A stretch of DNA of 64,000 nt from Gaetbulibacter_A sp043876815 (lineage in GTDB: Bacteria; Bacteroidota; Bacteroidia; Flavobacteriales; Flavobacteriaceae): contig NZ_JBAWKA010000001.1 in the NCBI RefSeq assembly GCF_043876815.1, forward strand, positions 558,001-622,000, read 5' to 3'. This document shows positions 7,950 to 15,805 of the stretch, piece after piece; positions within the stretch are counted from its first letter, which is position 1; every line of letters begins with the position of its first letter. Made by a program: the position numbers and the translations under genes. The notes below the pieces were generated by a model. That model did no database searches and was not told where the DNA came from. It saw only the letters and a list, made by a program, of their open reading frames with translations.

Positions 7950-9059
7950 GTGATTAAACTTCACGATAAATATTTTAAACCGTTTATATCTGCCAAAGAA
8001 ATTGATGCGATCCTGGATAAAATGGTCGCTGATATTTCCAAAGATATTGGTGACGAAATACCTGTTTTTGTAGGTATTTTGAATGGCTCATTTATGGTGG
8101 TCAGTGATCTTGTAAAAAAGTATCCTAAGCCCTGCGAAGTAACCTTTATTAAATTAGCGTCCTACGAAGGCGTGAAATCTACTGAAGATATTCAGCGATT
8201 AATTGGTTTAACGCAAGATCTTACGGGTCGAACGGTGGTCATTTTAGAGGATATTATCGATACGGGAAATACACTGAATGAGGTTCATCGTATTTTTAAA
8301 AATGAAAATGTAAAGACTTTAAAAATTGCGACCTTATTTCATAAACCTGAGGCCTATAATAAAGACTTTAAACTACACTATGTGGGGAAAGAAATTCCTA
8401 ATAAATTCATAGTAGGTTACGGTTTGGATTATAACGGGTTAGGACGCGATATTCCTGAAGTTTATCAAATAAAAGAAACACAACACATGATCAATTTAGT
8501 GCTTTTTGGTCCTCCGGGAGCAGGTAAAGGAACACAAGCGAATTTTTTAAAAGAAAAATATAATTTAGTCCATATTTCAACCGGTGATGTTTTTAGATTT
8601 AACATCAAGAACGAAACAGCTTTAGGGATGCTGGCCAAGTCATATATGGATAAAGGTGAATTGGTACCAGATCAGGTAACTATTGATATGCTTAATGCTG
8701 AGGTTGAAAAGAATGCTGATGCCAAAGGCTTTATTTTTGATGGTTTTCCTAGAACGAATGCACAAGCTGAATCGTTGGATAAATTGATGGACACTAAAGA
8801 TTCGCAAATCAATGCGATGATCGCTCTGGAAGTAGACGATGATGTTTTGGTAGAACGGCTTTTAAAGCGTGGTGAGACCAGTGGCAGACCAGATGATGCG
8901 AATGAGTCTGTGATCAGAACCCGAATTGGTGAATACTACAAAAAAACAGCGGTATTAAAGGATTATTACTCAGCTCAAGACAAGTATTATGGTGTTGATG
9001 GTGTTGGTTCGATTGAGGATATTACCAAGCGCTTAAGTGCTGTTATTGATAACTTATAA
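7950..9059 (+). CDS. Fused hypoxanthine phosphoribosyltransferase and adenylate kinase
   Basis: A single 369-residue frame carries two complete enzymes. Residues 1-178 form a hypoxanthine phosphoribosyltransferase: the PRPP-binding loop is VVILEDIIDTGNTL, preceded by VGILNGSFM, and this half makes IMP or GMP from salvaged bases. Residues 180-369 form an adenylate kinase, beginning at Met180: P-loop LFGPPGAGKGTQ, AMP-binding HISTGDVFR and FDGFPRTNAQAE, and a short lid (RGETSGRPDDANE) lacking the zinc-binding insert of long-lid enzymes. It starts with GTG (MIKLHDKYF). There is no stop or frame change between the halves. An extra internal start at Met180 could also give free kinase. obgE follows after 67 bases. 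Confidence 0.93.
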   Translation: MIKLHDKYFKPFISAKEIDAILDKMVADISKDIGDEIPVFVGILNGSFMVVSDLVKKYPKPCEVTFIKLASYEGVKSTEDIQRLIGLTQDLTGRTVVILEDIIDTGNTLNEVHRIFKNENVKTLKIATLFHKPEAYNKDFKLHYVGKEIPNKFIVGYGLDYNGLGRDIPEVYQIKETQHMINLVLFGPPGAGKGTQANFLKEKYNLVHISTGDVFRFNIKNETALGMLAKSYMDKGELVPDQVTIDMLNAEVEKNADAKGFIFDGFPRTNAQAESLDKLMDTKDSQINAMIALEVDDDVLVERLLKRGETSGRPDDANESVIRTRIGEYYKKTAVLKDYYSAQDKYYGVDGVGSIEDITKRLSAVIDNL

Positions 9060-9126
9060 AAACGGTTTTTAATCCTAAAGCCAATTAATTAATCTTATAT
9101 TTTCCGCAAAGCGGAACTACAGACGC

Positions 9127-10149
9127 ATGACTGAAGGTAATTTTGTTGATTATATAAAACTATATGTGGCTTCCGGAAACGGAGGTAAGGGCTCTGCGCA
9201 TTTACATCGTGAAAAATATGTTACAAAAGGAGGTCCCGACGGTGGTGATGGTGGTCGTGGCGGTCATGTGATTCTTCGAGGAAATAAAAACTTGTGGACA
9301 CTTTTTCATTTAAAATTTAAAAAGCACATTCGCGCGGGCCATGGAGAACATGGTAGTAAAAGTAGGAGTACCGGCGCTGATGGTGAAGATGCTTTTGTTG
9401 AAGTGCCTTTAGGAACCGTAGTCAGAGACGCTGAAACCAAGGAGATATTATTCGAAATTACTGAAGATGGTGAGGAAAAAGTTTTAGTTGAAGGTGGAAA
9501 AGGTGGTCTGGGAAACTGGCACTTTAAATCATCTACGAATCAAACACCGCGTTATGCCCAACCTGGTATACCGATGGAAGAAAAAGACGTTATACTGGAA
9601 TTGAAAGTGTTAGCTGATGTTGGGTTGGTAGGTTTTCCGAATGCCGGTAAATCGACCTTGCTCTCGGTGATGACTTCAGCCAAACCTAAAATTGCAGATT
9701 ACGAATTTACAACCCTAAAACCCAATTTGGGTATCGTGGAATATCGTGATTTTAAAACCTTTATCATGGCTGATATTCCGGGTATTATTGAAGGTGCTGC
9801 TGAAGGTAAGGGTTTAGGACATTATTTTTTAAGGCATATCGAACGTAATTCAATTCTACTATTCCTAATTCCTGCGGATGCCAAAGACATCAAAAAGCAA
9901 TACGATATTTTACTCGATGAATTGCGTCGTTATAATCCAGAAATGCTGGATAAGGAACGATTGATCGCTATCTCGAAAAGTGACATGTTGGATGCTGAAT
10001 TAAAGGCTGAAATGAAATCGGAATTAGACAAAACGTTACCGGTGCCATATCTTTTTATTTCATCTGTTGCTCAGCAAGGTCTTACAGAGCTCAAGGACGC
10101 TCTTTGGAAAATGTTGAATTCTAGTGAAACCGCTCCGAAATCCATCTAG
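9127..10149 (+). CDS. obgE: Obg-family GTPase, ribosome assembly
   Basis: ObgE/CgtA (340 residues) is an essential GTPase acting in late assembly of the large ribosomal subunit and in stress control. The glycine-rich Obg fold fills about residues 1-160 (VASGNGGKGSAHLHREK, GGDGGRGGHV). The G domain follows: G1 GFPNAGKST, G3 DIPGIIEGA, G4 SKSD (in place of NKxD) and the G5-like ISSVAQQG. The variable C-terminal domain of some Obg proteins is absent, so the protein ends soon after the G domain. The start ATG at 9127 gives the typical MTEGNFVDYIKLYV. It shares a strand with the hpt-adk gene. Confidence 0.96.
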   Translation: MTEGNFVDYIKLYVASGNGGKGSAHLHREKYVTKGGPDGGDGGRGGHVILRGNKNLWTLFHLKFKKHIRAGHGEHGSKSRSTGADGEDAFVEVPLGTVVRDAETKEILFEITEDGEEKVLVEGGKGGLGNWHFKSSTNQTPRYAQPGIPMEEKDVILELKVLADVGLVGFPNAGKSTLLSVMTSAKPKIADYEFTTLKPNLGIVEYRDFKTFIMADIPGIIEGAAEGKGLGHYFLRHIERNSILLFLIPADAKDIKKQYDILLDELRRYNPEMLDKERLIAISKSDMLDAELKAEMKSELDKTLPVPYLFISSVAQQGLTELKDALWKMLNSSETAPKSI

Positions 10150-10275
10150 AAATGAGTTCGAAAGCTTTTGGAGAAAGGTTTTCCTCAATCTGACCGTATT
10201 CCTAACGCAAAACTGTTTTGTCTGTTTGAAATAAATAATTCAAACCATCTAACTTTTTAAGGGTGACATCCGGGT

Positions 10276-10917
10276 TTACGAATCTAATTTTCTGTAAAGA
10301 AAATAGGAGTATAGGATTGGAATAACTGATATGGTAATAACTATAGTTAAAAAAATCCTTGAACTTATATCCTTATTAAAAATCAAACAACACACTACAA
10401 TAGCCAGACCGCCAACAAACCAAAGTTTACCGCCCAGAGTATGGGTTTTCTTCCAAACTGCTTCACTTTCCAGGGTCCACGGGGTTCGAATTCCAATAAA
10501 ATAATTAGCCTTAATGGTTTTCATATAGTTTCCAAAAACCACAAACAACAAGCCCAAAACAATGAATAATAAATTGGGATTATGTATGGCCTGCTCTTTG
10601 GCACTGTAGATAATAAACATAGCTAAGGCCGCCATAAATAGGAGTAGAAAAAATTTTAAATTATAATATTTTTGTCCCATATATTGAAGCTTCTTTTTTG
10701 GATCTATTAATGGGATTACGGAGAGTAAACCATACATAAATAAAGTCATTAAACAGGTTATAAAGATTAAGGAGCTTTTATCTCCCCAGTTATCAATTTC
10801 TCCTTTGAAATTCCAATGAAGTGGAACGGTTTCGGGTAGACTGTTCCAAACAAAAGCCAAATAAGCTAGGGGAGCGGCAACGATAAGAAGTAATGGAAGT
10901 TCTTTTTTTAGTTTCAT
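10276..10917 (-). CDS. SdpI-family membrane protein
   Basis: A 213-residue membrane protein with about six hydrophobic segments. The N-terminal part has the DUF1648 pattern (SLPETVPLHWNFKGEIDNWGDKSS), and the C-terminal part has the SdpI signature FGNYMKTIKANYFIGIRTPWTLESEAVWKKTH. In Bacillus subtilis, SdpI gives immunity to the SdpC toxin and holds the repressor SdpR at the membrane when the toxin is bound. Here the gene starts 4 bases after the stop of an ArsR/SdpR-like repressor gene, the same pairing. No toxin gene like sdpC is seen nearby, so the function may be general envelope signalling. Confidence 0.88.
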   Translation of the reverse strand: MKLKKELPLLLIVAAPLAYLAFVWNSLPETVPLHWNFKGEIDNWGDKSSLIFITCLMTLFMYGLLSVIPLIDPKKKLQYMGQKYYNLKFFLLLFMAALAMFIIYSAKEQAIHNPNLLFIVLGLLFVVFGNYMKTIKANYFIGIRTPWTLESEAVWKKTHTLGGKLWFVGGLAIVVCCLIFNKDISSRIFLTIVITISVIPILYSYFLYRKLDS

Positions 10918-10921
10918 CAGA

Positions 10922-11176
10922 TTATTTTTTTAATGTTATTAGCCATTGCAAGACATCTTCGAGTATGGTGGTATTAATAGAGTAGGTAATAAATTGGCCT
11001 TGTTTTTCACTGGTAACCAATTCAGCACGTTTTAAAATATCCAAATGATGCGAAATACTGGGTTTCGAAATATCAAAAGCTTCAGCAATTTCACCAGCGG
11101 TCAAGTCACGTGTCTTTAAGAGCTCGAGTATCTCCCGACGGGTTTCATCATTTAAGGCTTTAAATAAATAATTCAT
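10922..11176 (-). CDS. ArsR/SdpR-like winged-helix autorepressor
   Basis: An 84-residue winged-helix regulator. It starts MNYLFKALNDETRREILELL, and the recognition helix region is ISKPSISHHLDILKRAELV, typical of the ArsR family and close to the SdpR pattern. The usual metal-binding cysteines (ELCVCDL in ArsR) are missing, so it should not sense metals. It forms an operon with the SdpI-like gene just downstream. An inverted repeat TATTTAGA-N6-TCTAAATA lies 9-30 bases upstream of the start codon and is the likely operator, which would give autorepression. Confidence 0.88.
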   Translation of the reverse strand: MNYLFKALNDETRREILELLKTRDLTAGEIAEAFDISKPSISHHLDILKRAELVTSEKQGQFITYSINTTILEDVLQWLITLKK

Positions 11177-11184
11177 TATTTAGG

Positions 11185-11206
11185 TATTTAGACAAATATC
11201 TAAATA
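11185..11206 (-). promoter_or_regulatory. Inverted repeat, likely operator of the SdpR-like repressor
   Basis: TATTTAGA (11185-11192) and TCTAAATA (11199-11206) form a perfect 8-base inverted repeat with a 6-base spacer, immediately upstream of the repressor start. The symmetry fits a dimeric winged-helix protein. Binding is inferred from position and symmetry. Confidence 0.55.
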
Positions 11207-11287
11207 TTATTTGAATTATTCAAATTTTTAGGATAAGAATTAATGAATACGCTAATTTTTTAATTAAATTTAAAAAAAATAGGTATA

Positions 11288-11809
11288 ATGAATTCTATGA
11301 AATGGCTATTACTCGTTATGGTTTTAAGTTCCTGTGCGCCCATATATGTAACGTACGATTATGATCAGCAAACCAATTTTAATGCATATAAAACCTATAA
11401 TTATTATAGTGATATGAAGCCCGGCTTAAGTGACTTGGATACACGGCGTCTTTTGGATGCTTTGGATGCGAAACTTAAATTGATGGGTATGGAATTATCT
11501 AATACACCAGATTTTTTTATTGACATTAGAAGTCAGGCCTATCAACAGGCACCAAATCAAACTGTTGGTCTTGGTGTTGGCGGTGGTGGTCGGAATATGG
11601 GTGGTGGTATTTCCATTGGATTACCTATTGGTCAGGGTCAGGTGAATCGTCAGATCACTATTGATTTTGTTGATGAGAACAAAAAGCAATTATTCTGGCA
11701 AGCGATAAGCGATTATCGTTTTGATCCAAACGCTTCTCCTGAAACCCGACTCACACGAATTCAACAACTGGTGAACAAGGTCTTATCAAAGTACCCACCA
11801 AGTAAGTAG
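11288..11809 (+). CDS. DUF4136 lipoprotein
   Basis: A 173-residue lipoprotein. The signal peptide MNSMKWLLLVMVLSSC ends in a lipobox with Cys16 as the lipidated residue. The mature part begins with the DUF4136 pattern (YDQQTNFNAYKTYNYY) and ends with a conserved region (TRIQQLVNKVLSKYPP). A glycine-rich stretch (GLGVGGGGRNMGGGISIG, about residues 96-114) lies in the middle. DUF4136 proteins are common envelope lipoproteins of unknown function in Bacteroidota. The gene stands alone, divergent from the repressor gene and followed by the dehydrogenase gene, which has its own promoter. Confidence 0.85.
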   Translation: MNSMKWLLLVMVLSSCAPIYVTYDYDQQTNFNAYKTYNYYSDMKPGLSDLDTRRLLDALDAKLKLMGMELSNTPDFFIDIRSQAYQQAPNQTVGLGVGGGGRNMGGGISIGLPIGQGQVNRQITIDFVDENKKQLFWQAISDYRFDPNASPETRLTRIQQLVNKVLSKYPPSK

Positions 11810-11854
11810 GCCCTTCAAACCTTCAAACTTTATAATTATCCTAACAGTTTATCT

Positions 11855-11885
11855 TTTGGGAAGGCTTGTTGATTTTGTAATTTCG
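11855..11885 (+). promoter_or_regulatory. Bacteroidota-type promoter for the SDR gene
   Basis: TTTG (11855-11858), a 19-base spacer and TAATTTCG (11878-11885) match TTTG-N19-TAnnTTTG with one mismatch in the -7 box. It lies 21 bases upstream of the start codon. Confidence 0.6.
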
Positions 11886-11906
11886 TAACAATTCAAAAAA
11901 AAGAAC

Positions 11907-12632
11907 ATGAGTTTACTAAATAATAAAGTCGCATTAATAACCGGTGGTACCAAAGGAATTGGTTATGCTGTCGCCTTGGCCTTGCTAAACGAGAGTATTC
12001 AGGTAGCGATCACAAGCCGGAATGAAAAAGCCGCACAAGACGCCGCAACCGAATTAAACAAGGTATCAAAAACCGGGGCTAAAGCCATTGGTATTGAAGC
12101 TAACGTTAAAGACTATAATAGTCAGGCAAACGCTGTAAAAAAAGTTATTGAAGTCTTCGGTCGCCTCGATATCGTAATTGCCAACGCCGGACTAGGCCAT
12201 TTTGCGAGTGTAGAGGAGTTGACTGTCGACCAATGGAAAGAAACCATAGATACAAATCTCTCAGGCGTGTTTTACTCTATAAAAAGTAGTGTTGAAGCCC
12301 TTAAAGCAACTGAAGGCTATTTTATTACAATTTCCAGTTTAGCCGGTACTAATTTCTTTGCTAAAGGATCGGCCTATAATGCCAGTAAGTTTGGAGTAAC
12401 CGGATTTACACAAGCTGCCATGCTGGATTTACGGCAATATAATATTAAGGTAAGTACGATCATGCCAGGCTCTGTGGCTACCCATTTTAATGGAAATACC
12501 CCAAACGAAAAGGATGCCTGGAAAATTCAGGGCGAAGATATCGGAATGTTGGTCATTGATTTACTAAAAATGCACCCAAGAACCTTACCAAGTAAAATTG
12601 AGGTACGGCCAACCATGCCACCTAGTCATTAG
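11907..12632 (+). CDS. Short-chain dehydrogenase/reductase (classical SDR)
   Basis: A 241-residue cytoplasmic NAD(P)-dependent oxidoreductase. The nucleotide-binding glycine motif is TGGTKGIGYA, followed by the structural NAG (IANAGLGH). The catalytic residues are seen as ITISSLAG (Ser) and YNASK (Tyr and Lys). This is the classical SDR set and length. The substrate cannot be read from sequence; related genes are often annotated as 3-ketoacyl-ACP reductase-like, but position gives no support for fatty acid synthesis here. It has its own promoter and no operon partners. Confidence 0.88.
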   Translation: MSLLNNKVALITGGTKGIGYAVALALLNESIQVAITSRNEKAAQDAATELNKVSKTGAKAIGIEANVKDYNSQANAVKKVIEVFGRLDIVIANAGLGHFASVEELTVDQWKETIDTNLSGVFYSIKSSVEALKATEGYFITISSLAGTNFFAKGSAYNASKFGVTGFTQAAMLDLRQYNIKVSTIMPGSVATHFNGNTPNEKDAWKIQGEDIGMLVIDLLKMHPRTLPSKIEVRPTMPPSH

Positions 12633-12743
12633 AAAAATGAGCTTATAAAAATATTATAAGGCTTGTTATCTGTTTCTGTCAAATATTACAACAAGTCTTT
12701 CGTTATGCTTAAGATTAATTGTTCGTAAGTTAGTTATAAAAGT

Positions 12744-12751
12744 TAAATTTG
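12744..12751 (+). promoter_or_regulatory. Candidate -7 box for the TPR gene
   Basis: TAAATTTG, followed by C, matches TAnnTTTG and lies 15 bases before the ATG at 12767. This argues against the in-frame TTG at 12749, which would fall inside the promoter. Confidence 0.5.
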
Positions 12752-12766
12752 CACTTTCGCCTGAAT

Positions 12767-13687
12767 ATGATGAAGAAATTTCTATACCTACTATTGTTTC
12801 CTGCTGCGATGTTCGGACAAATGTCCTTGTCGGGTGTTGAGGTGTTTCTTCAAAAGAAACAATACGAAAAAGCAGAGCGATTTATAAAGCATTACCTTGA
12901 AAAGCATCCTAACAGTCAAGAGGCTATTGAACTTTTAGGTGATGCTTATGGCTATCAGAAAAAATGGGATGAAGCTCTCGTGGAGTATAAAACTTTGATT
13001 GGACTTGATGTAAACAATGCCAATTATCACTATAAATATGGAGGAGTTTTAGGCATGAAGGCCTTAGAGAATAAATTTAAAGCCTTAAGCTATATTGGTG
13101 ATGTAAAGTCCTCGTTTTTAAAAGCTATAGAATTAGATCCTAAGCATATTGAAGCACGATGGGCGCTAGTAGAATTGTATATGCAGTTACCGGGTATATT
13201 TGGAGGAAGTCAAACCAAGTCATTAAAATATGCTAACGAGCTTCTTAATCTTTCGAAATTGGATGGCTATTTGGCTTTAGGATATGTTTATGAATATGAT
13301 GATCAGCCGGATCTGGCCGAAAAATATTATAAACTTGCCATAGAAGAGAGTGATGCCCTGCATAGTATTTCTGCTCGAAAGCAAATTCCCGAGATGTATT
13401 CAGAACAATCATATTTGAATCGAAATGCATTGTATTACCAAATAGGGAAAGTTGCTGCAGAATATAATATAGATCTGGATAAAGGGGAAGCCTGCCTACA
13501 TACCTATATCAGAAATTATAGTTCAAAAGACGGGGTTCCGAGAGCCTGGGCGAATTACCGTTTGGCACAAATTCAAACTCATAAACAAAATAAAAAAGAA
13601 GCTCTTAAATATATTGATCTTGCTCTGGACGAATTACCTCAAATAAAACCCTTTATAGCAGAAAAGGAAAAAATATTAGATCTTTAA
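12767..13687 (+). CDS. Exported TPR-repeat protein
   Basis: A 306-residue protein with a signal peptide (MMKKFLYLLLFPAAMFGQ) and several tetratricopeptide repeats. Typical repeat blocks are KAERFIKHYLEKHPNSQEAIEL, split as two helices near residues 30-50, then WDEALVEYKTLIGLD, and YKLAIEESDALHSISARK further on. TPR arrays bind partner proteins, so the protein probably acts as a periplasmic scaffold. I chose the ATG at 12767; an upstream TTG lies in the likely promoter, and a second ATG at 12770 is equally possible. No operon partner is visible: the next gene is 139 bases away. Confidence 0.85.
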   Translation: MMKKFLYLLLFPAAMFGQMSLSGVEVFLQKKQYEKAERFIKHYLEKHPNSQEAIELLGDAYGYQKKWDEALVEYKTLIGLDVNNANYHYKYGGVLGMKALENKFKALSYIGDVKSSFLKAIELDPKHIEARWALVELYMQLPGIFGGSQTKSLKYANELLNLSKLDGYLALGYVYEYDDQPDLAEKYYKLAIEESDALHSISARKQIPEMYSEQSYLNRNALYYQIGKVAAEYNIDLDKGEACLHTYIRNYSSKDGVPRAWANYRLAQIQTHKQNKKEALKYIDLALDELPQIKPFIAEKEKILDL

Positions 13688-13826
13688 GTAGAACCAAGCT
13701 TGATAAACTACTTTTTATTTGTTCAGAAAACAGAAATTCTATCAGGCATTTAGAATGTCAATTCCTATATTTACCTTAACAAAAATCAAAAATACCATTC
13801 CGTACAAAATCTTATAAGATCAAACC

Positions 13827-15182
13827 ATGACCGTACATTTTATTGCCATTGGAGGGGCAGCCATGCATAATTTAGCCTTGGCTTTACATTATAAGGGTTA
13901 CGAAGTGACCGGAAGTGATGATACCATATTTGAACCTTCAAAATCACGTTTGGACAAAGCCGGATTGTTGCCGGAGGCATTTGGTTGGTTTCCAGAAAAA
14001 ATAACAGGCGATCTGGATGCCGTTGTTCTTGGAATGCATGCCAAATCGGATAATCCTGAGCTTCTGAAAGCGCAGGAACTTAAATTAAAAATTTATAGTT
14101 ATCCGGAATTTTTGTTTGAGCAGGCAAAACATAAAACCCGGGTTGTTATTGGTGGAAGTCATGGTAAAACCACAATTACTTCAATGATATTACACGTGAT
14201 GCATTACCATAATCGTGATGTCGATTATATGGTAGGTGCCCAATTAGAAGGTTTTGATGTTATGGTGAAACTTACTGAGGAGAATGATTTTATTGTTTTA
14301 GAAGGTGATGAATATTTAAGCTCTCCGATAGACCGACGGCCAAAATTTCATTTGTATAAACCCAATATTGCCTTATTAAGTGGGATTGCATGGGATCATA
14401 TTAATGTGTTTCCAACGTATGAAAACTATGTTGACCAATTTCGCATTTTTGTGGATTCCATTGTAGATGGTGGAAGTATTAATTATAATGAAGAAGATCC
14501 AGAGGTTAGACGTGTGGTGGAAGCTTCTCAAAACCCTATTCGGAAAATACCTTATTACACACCGGAATATACGATAGAAAACGGACAAACATTTCTTGAA
14601 ACTTCTGAAGGGCCTTTACCTATTGAGGTATTTGGTAATCATAATCTAAATAATTTGGCCGGTGCTAAATGGATTTGTCAACATATGGGTGTGGATGAAG
14701 ATGATTTTTATGAGGCTATTACGACCTTTAAAGGGGCTAGTAAACGGTTAGAAAAGCTGGCGGAAAATAAGCGAACAGTCATATATAAAGATTTTGCACA
14801 CTCACCCAGTAAGGTCAAGGCAACAACAGAAGCTGTTAAAGCTCAATACTCGAATTTCAGGAACCTAGCTTGTTTAGAATTGCACACTTACAGTAGTTTG
14901 AATGCTGAGTTTCTTAAAGAATATAAAGGAGCTTTGGATGCTGCTGATGAAGCTGTAGTTTTTTATTCCCCTGAGGCGGTAGCCATTAAAAAGTTGGATT
15001 CCGTATCGAAAGATCAGATTGAAAAAGCGTTTGAACGTGATGATTTGATTATTTATACCAATCCTGAAGAATTTAAATCTTTTTTATTTGATCAAAATCT
15101 AGAAAACACGGCGCTTCTATTGATGAGTTCCGGCAACTACGGCGGTTTAGATTTTGATGAGGTTAAAGCCTTACTTTCCTAA
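13827..15182 (+). CDS. mpl: Mur-ligase, UDP-MurNAc:tripeptide ligase of cell-wall recycling
   Basis: A 451-residue Mur ligase. The N-terminal fold is FIAIGGAAMHNLALALHYKGYEVTG, given here in part. The ATP-binding loop is VIGGSHGKTTITSM, and the central domain has VLEGDEYLSSPID and HNLNNLAGAKW. This is the pattern of Mpl, which joins the recycled tripeptide L-Ala-gamma-D-Glu-meso-Dap to UDP-MurNAc, rather than of MurC, whose N-terminus differs (IGIGGIGM). It would save peptidoglycan precursors in the cytoplasm. It stands alone, with a 239-base gap to the next gene. Assignment as Mpl rather than another Mur ligase is by overall pattern. Confidence 0.85.
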   Translation: MTVHFIAIGGAAMHNLALALHYKGYEVTGSDDTIFEPSKSRLDKAGLLPEAFGWFPEKITGDLDAVVLGMHAKSDNPELLKAQELKLKIYSYPEFLFEQAKHKTRVVIGGSHGKTTITSMILHVMHYHNRDVDYMVGAQLEGFDVMVKLTEENDFIVLEGDEYLSSPIDRRPKFHLYKPNIALLSGIAWDHINVFPTYENYVDQFRIFVDSIVDGGSINYNEEDPEVRRVVEASQNPIRKIPYYTPEYTIENGQTFLETSEGPLPIEVFGNHNLNNLAGAKWICQHMGVDEDDFYEAITTFKGASKRLEKLAENKRTVIYKDFAHSPSKVKATTEAVKAQYSNFRNLACLELHTYSSLNAEFLKEYKGALDAADEAVVFYSPEAVAIKKLDSVSKDQIEKAFERDDLIIYTNPEEFKSFLFDQNLENTALLLMSSGNYGGLDFDEVKALLS

Positions 15183-15421
15183 AAATATCCCGGTTTTAAT
15201 CACACCTCATTAATCTTCGGATAATTTCGTTCTGATTTTGTAGTATTTTTTATAAAAATCCGATGAACGGTAAAACCAGTTACCCATTCTGTAAGAATTA
15301 TTAGCAAAATTCGCTTTAAAATTTAAATTTTTTTTTTAGTATTAAATTTTGTTATAAATTCGACGAAACGTTCAAAAAAAGCGATGAAATGCTTATTTTG
15401 GATTCCTACTAACCTAAAAGT

Positions 15422-15805
15422 ATGAAAGTTGAACAATTATCTCTCAGTGAGCCCAATTGGCTTGAACAATTGTCGTCTATTAACATTGATGCAAACCTTT
15501 TCATGCTTTTTATTTCACTCCAGTTTAAGTCTAATCAAAAGCATTTTAATAGAATTTTGGAACAATGCCTGGACGTTATCCACAAAGATTTAAATCACTT
15601 AGCGCTATTAATAAGTTCTCTGGGCCGTTGGTTCTTACTAAAACAGTTAATTGGAGAAGAGGTAGAAGTTGTTCCTGATGTTTTGGGAGAAAAAACCTGT
15701 TTCACAGGATTTTATTCCTATGACCAAATAACTCCATTTAGTGGTTCCTCCAATAGTGAATTACACAATCAGAGTATGACAATATCAACACTTTCAGAAT
15801 GTTAA
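15422..15805 (+). CDS. Short FIST-domain-like protein, apparently internally deleted
   Basis: A 127-residue soluble protein with no signal peptide. The C-terminal half carries three blocks I recognise from the end of FIST_C domains: LALLISSLGRWFLLKQL (60-76), GFYSYDQITPF (96-106) and LHNQSMTISTLSE (114-126). The N-terminal part (NIDANLFMLFISLQF, 21-35) resembles the opening strand of FIST_N. A complete FIST protein has about 380-400 residues, so some 250 from the middle seem absent without a frame break. FIST proteins are thought to sense small ligands for signalling proteins. Its last 7 bases overlap the start of a hybrid histidine kinase, so the two are co-translated. It could be a degraded gene or a reduced functional partner. 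Confidence 0.6.
   Translation: MKVEQLSLSEPNWLEQLSSINIDANLFMLFISLQFKSNQKHFNRILEQCLDVIHKDLNHLALLISSLGRWFLLKQLIGEEVEVVPDVLGEKTCFTGFYSYDQITPFSGSSNSELHNQSMTISTLSEC

Noticed and set aside
8487..9059. A separate adenylate kinase gene starting at 8487
   Set aside because: The frame is continuous from 7950 with no stop between the two domains, so one fused gene is the simpler reading. An additional internal start remains possible and is noted in the finding.
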